Assembly (NCBI GenBank): GCA_016191285.1
Contig: JACPPA010000016.1
Coordinates: 124,001-188,000 of the forward strand
Length of the DNA: 64,000 bases
Source: Gammaproteobacteria bacterium
Lineage (GTDB): Bacteria > Pseudomonadota > Gammaproteobacteria > Ga0077536
Reading direction: 5' to 3'
In this document: in pieces, positions 34,615 through 42,248 of the stretch
How positions within the stretch are numbered: position 1 is the first letter of the stretch
Layout: the number at the start of each line of letters is the position of its first letter
Position numbers and translations under genes: made by a program
The notes under the pieces: generated by a model
What the model saw: only the letters and a program-made list of their open reading frames with translations
Told to the model about the DNA's origin: nothing
Database searches by the model: none

Positions 34615-34817
34615 AATCGTGATGGGTGCTTCAAGGCCAGCCGGCCTTGAAGATAATCGGGAAGCCGGTGTGCAATTGCTCGCAATCGCAAACCCGGCGC
34701 TGCCCCCGCAACGGTAAACGAATGGTCCGCCGCTTTTGTCACTGTGCGAAACCGCATGGGAAGACGTGCGAACCTGATCGCTTGCGCGATCGCTCGTGAG
34801 CCCGGAGACCGGCCCAT
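34615..34817 (+). promoter_or_regulatory. cobalamin riboswitch
   Basis: The adenosylcobalamin-riboswitch signature is clear: GGGAAGCCGGTG at about 34670, the B12 box GCTGCCCCCGCAACGGTAA at 34699-34717, a second GGGAAG after CACTGTGC, and the closing GAGCCCGGAGACCGGCC at about 34799-34815. It lies 133 bases before the btuB-like gene. Binding of cobalamin would be expected to shut off translation or transcription of the receptor. The HU terminator just upstream means this RNA has its own promoter within about 34577-34614. Confidence 0.95.
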
Positions 34818-34950
34818 CGCCCCCAATAACCGTAGTCGCGGCGGGCGACGCGGGGTGCATAGTGGTCGCGATAGTGACTCCTTTCCCCTAAGAATTCCGC
34901 AGGCGATGAACCATGGCCGTGCTCGGGTGTGAGCGCGCCAGGAGACTCTC

Positions 34951-36897
34951 ATGCGTGCTTTATTGCTACTGGTTTGTCTACCTCTATCCGTGGCCGCGAC
35001 CCCGCCTCCGCTGAATCCTGCTGGCGACGACGAGATGATCGTCACGGCCGCGCGCACACCCATTCCGCGCGCGCGCGCCGTTGGCGGTGTGACGATCATC
35101 GACCGCACCACCATTGTCGCCCGGCAACCGCAGTTCGTGACCGACCTGTTGCGCGATGTCCCCGGATTCGCGGTCAGCCGCAACGGTGGTTCCGGCGCGC
35201 AAACACAGGTTCGCGTGCGCGGCGCCGAAGGTAATCATCTATTGGTTTTGATCGATGGCGTTGAAGCCAACGATTTCAGTAACAACGACGAATTCGATTT
35301 CGCGCATTTGAATGCCGATGACATCGAGCGCATTGAAATTGTGCGCGGACCGCAAAGTTCACTGTGGGGCTCGGATGCCTTGGCTGGGGTGGTCAACATC
35401 ATCACGCGTAGCGCCAGCCGTCCGTTTGAACTTGATGGCGCAACCGAACACGGATCGTTTGGCACCCACGCGGGATCGATTGGGATCGGCGCCGCGCGCG
35501 ACGGTTTAAACGGCCGTTTGAGTTTCAGCAGCTTCGATAGCGATGGCATCAACGTATCCGCTCAAGGCAAAGAAACCGACGGTTACCGCAATCGCACGCT
35601 CAATTTGAAGCTTGGCTGGCAACTGACCCCAGTGCTCAAGGCGGATCTAACCGGCCGTGCGACCGATGCGCGGACCGACTTCGATAGCGTCGATTTCACC
35701 ACCGGACTGCATACGGATACGCCGGCGGCCACCGATATCGTGCAGGGCTATGTGGGCGCCCGTTTACACGCCGATACTTTCGATGGTCATTGGCAGCATC
35801 AGCTGGTCGCTAATTGGACGCGGGTCGACAATTTTACTTTCGATCCCTTTGATGCCGGTCGGCGGCGGACCGGTGGACACAAATATGGCCTCGATTACCA
35901 ATCGACGTGGCGCTTTGCCTCCGACTGGGCATTGCCGATGGCGCACACCTTCACGCTCGCGGTCGACTATGAGCTCGAAAAATTCCGGCAACGCGGCCCG
36001 ATTCAATTTGGATCTGATCCCAATCAAGATCGTCAGCTGCACACGTTGAGTTACATCGCGGAGTATCGCGTGGCGCTCGGTCAATCGACCAACTTGAGTG
36101 CGGGCGGGCGGTGGGATAACAACAGTGCGTTCGCCGATATCGGGACCTACCGCGTCGCGCTTAGTCACCACATCGACGTCACCGGCACCACCTTGTCGTT
36201 CGCCTACGCCACCGGACAAAAGGCGCCGACCTTTGTTGAACGTTTTGGGTTTTTCGGCGGCGGCTTTCCCTTCGTGGGCAATGCGCAACTCGCGCCGGCA
36301 TCATCGCGCGGCTATGAACTCGGGATCCGGCAAGGACTGTTCGCGGAGCGCCTCACACTCGGACTTAATTATTTCAATGAACGTCTATTGAACGAGATCG
36401 ATGGCTTCTTTTTCGATACCAAACGTGGACTCTTCACCGCGCGAAATCGCAGTGGCACGAGCTCACGCGAGGGCGTCGAGCTAACCGTGGGTGCGACGTT
36501 AACCGAGCAACTGAAAGTGTCTGGAAGTTATACTTATCTCGACGCGCAGGAGCGGAGCGTAACCGGGCAACGGGTCGACGAAGTTCGGCGACCGAATCAG
36601 CAGGGTGCGGCGAGTCTTGATTGGCGCGGTCTCGATCGCAAACTCAACGTCAATGTTCATCTAAGTTATACGGGTACGCGCGACGATCTGACGTTCCTTC
36701 CACCAACGTTCTCCGGTCGCACGACTTTGCGTCCGTTCACGCTGGCTGGCGTCACGTTGGCGTACACGGTAAATCCGCATCTCACCTTAACTGGGCGCGC
36801 GGAAAACGTATTCAATGACAAATACCAAGAAGTGTTTGATTTTCAGACCGAAGGGATTGCTGGCTACGTGGGTTTGAAATTCAATTTCGGGCGCTGA
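34951..36897 (+). CDS. btuB: TonB-dependent vitamin B12 outer-membrane receptor
   Basis: A 648-residue TonB-dependent receptor. A signal peptide (MRALLLLVCLPLSVAA) is followed by the TonB box region DEMIVTAARTP. The plug domain contains LLRDVPGFAVSRNGGSGAQTQVRVRG, HLLVLIDGVEANDFS, RIEIVRGPQSSLWGSDALAGVVNIITR, and the barrel extends to the C-terminal strand YVGLKFNFGR. The size is that of BtuB (about 600), and the cobalamin riboswitch directly upstream assigns cobalamin or a corrinoid as the ligand. No btuCDF or cobalamin biosynthesis genes are adjacent; family A repeats follow it. Confidence 0.93.
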   Translation: MRALLLLVCLPLSVAATPPPLNPAGDDEMIVTAARTPIPRARAVGGVTIIDRTTIVARQPQFVTDLLRDVPGFAVSRNGGSGAQTQVRVRGAEGNHLLVLIDGVEANDFSNNDEFDFAHLNADDIERIEIVRGPQSSLWGSDALAGVVNIITRSASRPFELDGATEHGSFGTHAGSIGIGAARDGLNGRLSFSSFDSDGINVSAQGKETDGYRNRTLNLKLGWQLTPVLKADLTGRATDARTDFDSVDFTTGLHTDTPAATDIVQGYVGARLHADTFDGHWQHQLVANWTRVDNFTFDPFDAGRRRTGGHKYGLDYQSTWRFASDWALPMAHTFTLAVDYELEKFRQRGPIQFGSDPNQDRQLHTLSYIAEYRVALGQSTNLSAGGRWDNNSAFADIGTYRVALSHHIDVTGTTLSFAYATGQKAPTFVERFGFFGGGFPFVGNAQLAPASSRGYELGIRQGLFAERLTLGLNYFNERLLNEIDGFFFDTKRGLFTARNRSGTSSREGVELTVGATLTEQLKVSGSYTYLDAQERSVTGQRVDEVRRPNQQGAASLDWRGLDRKLNVNVHLSYTGTRDDLTFLPPTFSGRTTLRPFTLAGVTLAYTVNPHLTLTGRAENVFNDKYQEVFDFQTEGIAGYVGLKFNFGR

Positions 36898-36944
36898 AGG
36901 CATGCTGTCACCCGATGAACTTTAATAAATCCATACGTGGTGAT

Positions 36945-37052
36945 TGTGGGAAAGGCTTTAGCTGCGAATGGGCCGTAGCGATTGTGGGAGCGGCTTTAGC
37001 CGCGAATGGGCCCTCAACTGAGATTCGAAGCCCAAAGTGACTCCCACAAAGC
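36945..37052. repeat. family A repeats after btuB
   Basis: Three units in a row: a degenerate left arm (TTGTGGGAAAGGCTTTAGCTGCGAATGG), a clean left arm (GTGGGAGCGGCTTTAGCCGCGAATGG) and a decayed right arm ending GACTCCCAC. They lie between convergent btuB and the GFA gene. Confidence 0.75.
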
Positions 37053-37082
37053 ACCGTCCGTAGCTCGCAATTTGGAGAGACG

Positions 37083-37532
37083 CTATGGTTGATCCGGACC
37101 GGCGTCGGCGTGACGCGGTAAATTATCCGTGGTCTCGAACCAAGGAATCCGGCTCATCCGCCAAATGTGATATTCGGGTTCAATCGCCGTGGGTGTATCC
37201 AAACTGGCGAGCGTGAAGTCGACGAACCGAGGTGCGCGCTGTCCGCGAAATACGATGGACGTACCGCACATCGCGCAAAATTCACGTTGATAACGCATGG
37301 AGGACGGATAAATCGCAGGCGATCCCTTGCTATAACGAAACGCCGCGACCGGTACTGTGCCCCACGCGACGGTGGGCGCGCCAGTGGCGCGTTGACACAT
37401 CCGGCAGTGACAAAATCCGGCATCGATTGGTGGCCCGCTAACAAGGTAGCGCAGTCCGCCGCACAGGCAACCGCCGAGTAGGTGCAGCGGCGGAGGATTA
37501 CATTTCGATATGTTCGACGCCATCCGCGCCAT
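37083..37532 (-). CDS. GFA-family (DUF636) zinc-binding protein
   Basis: A 149-residue protein of the glutathione-dependent formaldehyde-activating family. Zinc-binding cysteines are in GGCLCGGLRY, FCHCRMCQRATGA and FCAMCGTS, the three-part CxC / CxxC / CxxC arrangement. Despite the family name most members have no proven formaldehyde activity; a small thiol-related role is likely. It overlaps the upstream gene by 35 nt; if ATG 37523 is used instead of 37532 the protein is three residues shorter. Confidence 0.82.
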   Translation of the reverse strand: MARMASNISKCNPPPLHLLGGCLCGGLRYLVSGPPIDAGFCHCRMCQRATGAPTVAWGTVPVAAFRYSKGSPAIYPSSMRYQREFCAMCGTSIVFRGQRAPRFVDFTLASLDTPTAIEPEYHIWRMSRIPWFETTDNLPRHADAGPDQP

Positions 37533-38022
37533 CTAATTTATCGAGCAAGGCGCGATAGCGCGGATCGCGGGTGTCCATCGAGATGGTATCCGACAGATCA
37601 TTCGGGTGCGCGTTATCGAGAGGCCGCTTGGAGTCAAGTTTGACGATGTGGTACTCGCTCAATTGCCTTAAAAAGAGATCGCGAGTCACCGGTTCAATCT
37701 GACCGACCTGCGCGCCTTTTTTCAGATCGGCGACGAGTTGCGGTAAGGATTTGCCGACTTTGGCGCGTTGCTCGATCGAGGTTATCGGCAACACGCTAAA
37801 CAACAAACGTCGCGTCGCGTCGACCGCCTGTGACCATTCGGCGCTGGCTTCGCCCCGATGGTGATGCACCATCGCCAGATAACGCCGCCATTGGCTCAAC
37901 AAGAATTCGACTAAAAAATGTGGCGGCAGCGGACCATCGGCGTCGGCAATGCAGCGGCGAATCGCGACGCTGGCAGCTTTGATGTCAGTGAGATAGGAAA
38001 TTTTGCTGGCGTTGTCGGTCAC
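37498..38022 (-). CDS. DUF1631-like protein, short form
   Basis: A 174-residue protein resembling the C-terminal region of DUF1631 proteins: PPHFLVEFLLSQWRRYLAMVHHHRGEASAEWSQAVDATRRLLFSV, then RAKVGKSLPQLVADLKKGAQVGQI. Full DUF1631 proteins exceed 600 residues, so this is a compact or truncated relative. It has no signal peptide or membrane segment, and the role is unknown. Family assignment rests on pattern memory only. It is followed by the overlapping GFA gene and preceded by a repeat-containing gap. Confidence 0.6.
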   Translation of the reverse strand: MTDNASKISYLTDIKAASVAIRRCIADADGPLPPHFLVEFLLSQWRRYLAMVHHHRGEASAEWSQAVDATRRLLFSVLPITSIEQRAKVGKSLPQLVADLKKGAQVGQIEPVTRDLFLRQLSEYHIVKLDSKRPLDNAHPNDLSDTISMDTRDPRYRALLDKLDGADGVEHIEM

Positions 38023-38152
38023 TGGTTTGGTTATTGCTCAAAAGTCTAGAGAATTTGACGGGCCCATATTTGACCATTCCACGGCACTTTAATCCACCGT
38101 CGTGGCGTGTGCTGCTCGGCCCCAACCTTCGATAAATCGCCGCTTAGGTCTG

Positions 38153-38203
38153 GTGGGAGCCGCTTTAGCGGCGAATCGAGAATTCGCCGCTAAAGCGGCC
38201 CCA
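38153..38203. repeat. family A palindrome
   Basis: One compact inverted pair (GTGGGAGCCGCTTTAGCGGC, short centre, GCCGCTAAAGCGGCCCCAC) between two minus-strand transcription units. The other bases of 38023-38310 show no gene. Confidence 0.85.
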
Positions 38204-38310
38204 CTTAGTTCAATGTTTCGCCGCCGGTAGCAGGATAATTTGTGTCCACGACCTATTAAATTTGCTGAAGTCTGACGGTGGGCTTAACTACTCGATTCAA
38301 TGCGGACATT

Positions 38311-40332
38311 TTAATGCTTGCTGACGATTTCGATCGTCAGTGCCACGCTGAGCGGTTGCTCAGTGGCGACCCACCGTAGTTCGAGACGCGCTGCCTGCAT
38401 GATTTGTTCGAAGCCCGCCTCCGACTGCGAGGCCGTGTGGTAGGGCTCGGCGCTAAATTCGACCGCATGCGACGCGTGTAAGTGCAGGCGTGCACCGAGT
38501 TCGGCGTCTTCCAACCAGATCTCACGCAGCGCTGCGATGTGTAGCTGCTGGCCAAAGCCACACGGAATGCTCTGATCGCTTAGGCGGTAGCGGCCGCCAA
38601 ACCCATCACAACTCGGCAGTGCCAAGTGCAGGACGCTGAGCAACGGTGCGCCGTGCGGCGCCGTGCAATGATAATTGACCGTGAGCGTCGCGCCGGTGAG
38701 CCGGAGCTCTTTTATCAACTCACCGCGATCCTCCGATAAGGTGGATGCGAAGCTTGCCGCGTCGGCACTGCTGCTAAGCAGTCGATAATCGCTGATCACA
38801 CAGGCCTCGGCATCGTTGCCGATCGAATCGATAAAAATGCCTCGAGCGTGGCGATCGGGAATCAGGGTCCGCGGATCCAGCGGCGTTTTATACGCCACGC
38901 GCTCGTGTGGCGAGGCGATCCCCGTGCTATTCGACTCCGTGGCGCTTGGCGCTTCGGCGTTTGCGATCAACGCGTGATAATGCTCCGCGCTACGGCGTAG
39001 CGTATCGCCAAAATTGTGCAACTCGCGGTAGCTCGAGAATTCGTGTAGTGCGCCAAGACCATCGATGCGGATCGCCGCCAACGCATCGGTGTTCCGCAAA
39101 ATGGCTTCGTCGTGGCCATCCAAGTCCAAATCGCGAGGCGCCGACTCGATTATCGCTGGCAGCGCCGCTTCTACTTCTAAAAGATTGCGCCAAATCGCAC
39201 GGCGTAAGTGCGGCAGATAGATCCCACCGAACAGGCCATGCCAATACGCGTCGTTGGCCTGCGCGCGATAGAGCGCGCCAAGGAGTTCTGCGCGCCGTGG
39301 ATGCGCTGGCGCGGCAGCCAGGCGTGCGGACACATCGAGCATCCGTTTGTGCATCCAATTGGCCTCGGGATAGCGCGTTAGAAAATTGCGCCAAATACCA
39401 CCGCGCAAGAACGGCCTATCGCGCGCCAGACTATTTTCGTCGCGGGCGTGTTGCACCAACGCAGCGTAGTTCACGGCTGCGTCGGCGGGCAGCGTCCATT
39501 CGTTCATTTCACTGTAGGAGGTCGTCGGCAAGTACACCACCCCGCGCGTACGGTGGCTGACCCTGAAGTCGGCATACGTCGAGGTGATCAACTTTGGTGA
39601 CGCCAACACGCCTTCGATGAATTGCGTGAGCCAACCACGCGTGTAGACCCAATCGTAAGTCTCCGGCCAAATGCCAAATTTCTCGATGTCGTCGAAATAA
39701 ATCGCCGCGCGATCGCCGCGCGCGGCAAGTTTTTCCAGATACGCCACGGCGTCCAGGGCCGGCGTGAACGGCAAGCGGTAGCGCAGACCCTCGGCGATGG
39801 GGAACAAATCCACCGTGTGCCCACCTTCCTCCGTGGTGTAGTGGCCATCGAGCGCGGTCGCCGGCAGTCCGGTGCACAGAAAATGATAGTCATCGACCGT
39901 CACGTAGCGAATCTTGCAGGTCGCGAGCGCCGGCACTATGGCGGCCTCCCATACGCGCTCGGTTAACCACGCGCCAGTCGGGCGGACGCCGTAATGCTGC
40001 GCTAGATGCGCGGACAAGGCGTCGAGTTGCCCACAACGATCGCGATGCGGGATCGCGGCGAGCACGGGTTCCGCCATGCCACCACCGACCAATTCAATTT
40101 GACCGCGCGCGACCATCACCCGGACCAGGTCCATATCCGCTGGATACCCGCGCTCTAGTTCTTCGAGCAACCAACCTGAAAAATGCACGGCAAAGCGAAA
40201 CTCAGGATAGCGATACAGCGTACGCAGAAAGGGTTGGTAGGATTTCTCATGCGCTTCGGCGATTACTGCTGGAAAATTGCCGACCGGCTGATGGACGTGA
40301 ACGCCGAGCAGAAGCGTGAGCGGTGAATTCAT
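38311..40332 (-). CDS. GH57 4-alpha-glucanotransferase-like enzyme
   Basis: A 673-residue family 57 glycoside hydrolase. The N-terminal (beta/alpha)7 barrel begins LLLGVHVHQPVGNF (the HxHQP motif). The nucleophile Glu lies in TGAWLTERVWE, and the acid/base Asp in AIYFDDIEKFGIWPETYDW. The rest is the two beta-rich DUF1925/DUF1926 domains of Thermococcus-type 4-alpha-glucanotransferase. It would transfer alpha-1,4-glucan segments between maltooligosaccharides in the cytoplasm (no signal peptide). ATG 40332 overlaps the stop of the other GH57 gene (ATGA); longer frames running back through that gene are spurious. Pairing with a second GH57 enzyme, glgB and glucokinase points to glycogen turnover. 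Confidence 0.88.
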   Translation of the reverse strand: MNSPLTLLLGVHVHQPVGNFPAVIAEAHEKSYQPFLRTLYRYPEFRFAVHFSGWLLEELERGYPADMDLVRVMVARGQIELVGGGMAEPVLAAIPHRDRCGQLDALSAHLAQHYGVRPTGAWLTERVWEAAIVPALATCKIRYVTVDDYHFLCTGLPATALDGHYTTEEGGHTVDLFPIAEGLRYRLPFTPALDAVAYLEKLAARGDRAAIYFDDIEKFGIWPETYDWVYTRGWLTQFIEGVLASPKLITSTYADFRVSHRTRGVVYLPTTSYSEMNEWTLPADAAVNYAALVQHARDENSLARDRPFLRGGIWRNFLTRYPEANWMHKRMLDVSARLAAAPAHPRRAELLGALYRAQANDAYWHGLFGGIYLPHLRRAIWRNLLEVEAALPAIIESAPRDLDLDGHDEAILRNTDALAAIRIDGLGALHEFSSYRELHNFGDTLRRSAEHYHALIANAEAPSATESNSTGIASPHERVAYKTPLDPRTLIPDRHARGIFIDSIGNDAEACVISDYRLLSSSADAASFASTLSEDRGELIKELRLTGATLTVNYHCTAPHGAPLLSVLHLALPSCDGFGGRYRLSDQSIPCGFGQQLHIAALREIWLEDAELGARLHLHASHAVEFSAEPYHTASQSEAGFEQIMQAARLELRWVATEQPLSVALTIEIVSKH

Positions 40333-42023
40333 TCCGAGCCTCCCCGGCGCATGGTGCCGCCGAGTTCGGGGGCGCCGCCGCCGCTGCTGACGGAGTGCTC
40401 GAGCGCCGCGGGCGGCGGCCGGCCCAAGCGCTGATACAAGGCCTGCAGGTTGTGGCGAAATAAATGATCGAAACTCGCGACGGCAGTGGCTGGGTTGTAA
40501 TCGCCGAACCACCAAAACCAATCGGAACCCTCGCACGCGCGCAGCAGCCGTTCCGCTTCGACGCGGTCGCTTGGCGCAAGGTGTTCGATGGTCTCGTCGT
40601 AAACCGTTTTCGCGGCACACAGCAGATCCCACGCGCGATTCTTGTCCGCGTCCCCAATCCACGTCGACAAACTGCCATAGACCCAACTGCCGGCGCACAC
40701 CCTCGGCAAGGTCTGCGTACGCGCGAGGTGATCGGGACTCGCGAGCGCGGCGCACAGCGTGGTGGTGCGGATCATCGGGTGCCTGCTTAGCGCGCTGTAT
40801 AACTCGGAGAAAAAATAATACCCGTTATACGGGTAGTACTCCCAGGCGTTTTCGCCGTCGAGCGCGATGCACACCAGCGGCGTTTCAGTGTCCGGGACCG
40901 CCGCGCGAACGGCTTCGAGTTCGGCGATGAAATGTCGAGCCGCGTCGCGACCATGCCATTTCGCGTACTCGAAGCCAATCAGATCCGATAACTTGTCATC
41001 GCGAAACACCACGCTAATTCCGCTCGCATCGCGCCATGGCCGATAGAGGGCGAGTTCGCGTTGGTAGGGAATATTGGCCTGATGCAGGGTGTTGGCAAGC
41101 ACCGCTTCGCCGCTCGCGACCCACCGGCAACCCAGATCAGCGAATTCAACTAACGCTGGGCCAGAGATCGCACCTTCCGCCGGCCACATCCCCACGGGCG
41201 CGTGACCGAAGCGTTGTTGATGATCCAGAACGGCGAGGCTTAGGTGACTGCGCAGACGCTCGCGGCCGCCCGGATATGCGTTGGCGCTTGGCAAGGCCAA
41301 CCCGGGTAGCACTTCGCGCGCCGCCCCGAACTCGAGCAATAGGGGAGCGAGGGGATGCGCGTAGGGGGTGGTCGATAATTCAATTTGACCGCGATCGGCG
41401 AGTGCGCGGTAACGCGTGGGTAGGGCGGCTAATTCGTCGCCGATCAAAGTTAATAAGCGCAGCCGATCTTCGAGCGTGAAGCCTTCGCCTTGCGCCATCA
41501 GCATGGGAAGCCAGGCATGTCGCCGGCGTACGGTTTCCCCCATCCAGGCCAAGTGATACCACGTTACCAAATCGGCGAAGTAAGCGCCGCCGAGATAGCG
41601 ACTGGCTGTCAAGCCGAGCGTTTGCGTCGCGGTAAATAGCTCGTGCAAGCGCTGATACGGTGCAAACGGCGCGAGCATGCGTTCGTGATTGGCTTTGAAG
41701 CAGGCCGCGAGCACCAGATCGCGTTCGGCCTCGGACCAGGCGTGAGGGGTTGGATGCGCCAACAGGCGAAGTAGCGGATCACGCAGTTGGCGGGTGGCGA
41801 TTTGCGCAGCGTAATCCGCCAACTGCGCCAATAGTATCGGCACGAAATTGACTACCGCATGCACCTCGGGATGGCGCTCGAGGTGGTCTGCCATGTCGGT
41901 GTAATCCTTGATGCCGTGCAAGTAGGTCCACGGCAGCGCGTACTCATCGCGTGCATAGTCGCGGTAATCTGGCTGATGCATATGCCAGAGCCAAACGAGA
42001 TCGAGGTGCGTGTCGGTGGTCAT
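40329..42023 (-). CDS. GH57 alpha-amylase-like enzyme
   Basis: A 564-residue glycoside hydrolase family 57 protein. Motifs: LVWLWHMHQPDYRD at the N-terminus, the GMWPAEGAISGPAL region containing the likely nucleophile Glu, and CIALDGENAWEYYPYNGYYFF, characteristic of the GH57 amylase subgroup. It lacks a signal peptide, so it acts on intracellular alpha-glucan. Start ATG 42023 (TTDTHLDLVW); an upstream in-frame codon would translate family B repeats. It is the first gene of a two-gene unit with the glucanotransferase and lies opposite glgB. Confidence 0.84.
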   Translation of the reverse strand: MTTDTHLDLVWLWHMHQPDYRDYARDEYALPWTYLHGIKDYTDMADHLERHPEVHAVVNFVPILLAQLADYAAQIATRQLRDPLLRLLAHPTPHAWSEAERDLVLAACFKANHERMLAPFAPYQRLHELFTATQTLGLTASRYLGGAYFADLVTWYHLAWMGETVRRRHAWLPMLMAQGEGFTLEDRLRLLTLIGDELAALPTRYRALADRGQIELSTTPYAHPLAPLLLEFGAAREVLPGLALPSANAYPGGRERLRSHLSLAVLDHQQRFGHAPVGMWPAEGAISGPALVEFADLGCRWVASGEAVLANTLHQANIPYQRELALYRPWRDASGISVVFRDDKLSDLIGFEYAKWHGRDAARHFIAELEAVRAAVPDTETPLVCIALDGENAWEYYPYNGYYFFSELYSALSRHPMIRTTTLCAALASPDHLARTQTLPRVCAGSWVYGSLSTWIGDADKNRAWDLLCAAKTVYDETIEHLAPSDRVEAERLLRACEGSDWFWWFGDYNPATAVASFDHLFRHNLQALYQRLGRPPPAALEHSVSSGGGAPELGGTMRRGGSE

Positions 42024-42073
42024 GGTGCGGCTACAATCCTCTTCTGCGGGAGCGGACGCGGCGTAACTCTTTT

Positions 42074-42192
42074 TCCCCTCACCCCGGGTCCTCTTCCGCA
42101 AGGGGAGAGGGAGTGTGTCGTTCGCGTTGTATCGACCCTCAAGGTCCTGTCCTGTCCCCTCTCCCCTTGCGGGAGAGGGCTAGGGTGAGGGG
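42074..42192. repeat. family B palindromes between the divergent GH57 and glgB genes
   Basis: CCCCTCACCCCGGGTCCTCTTCCGC..GGGGAGAGGG on the left and CCCCTCTCCCCTTGCGGGAGAGGG..GGGTGAGGGG on the right form nested inverted repeats. They occupy the divergent intergenic region, where promoters for both units must also lie. Confidence 0.85.
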
Positions 42193-42248
42193 AATTGAAT
42201 GTCCGAGTGACGTCATCGTTCGTTAGCGGCTGAATCGATCCCGGCCTA

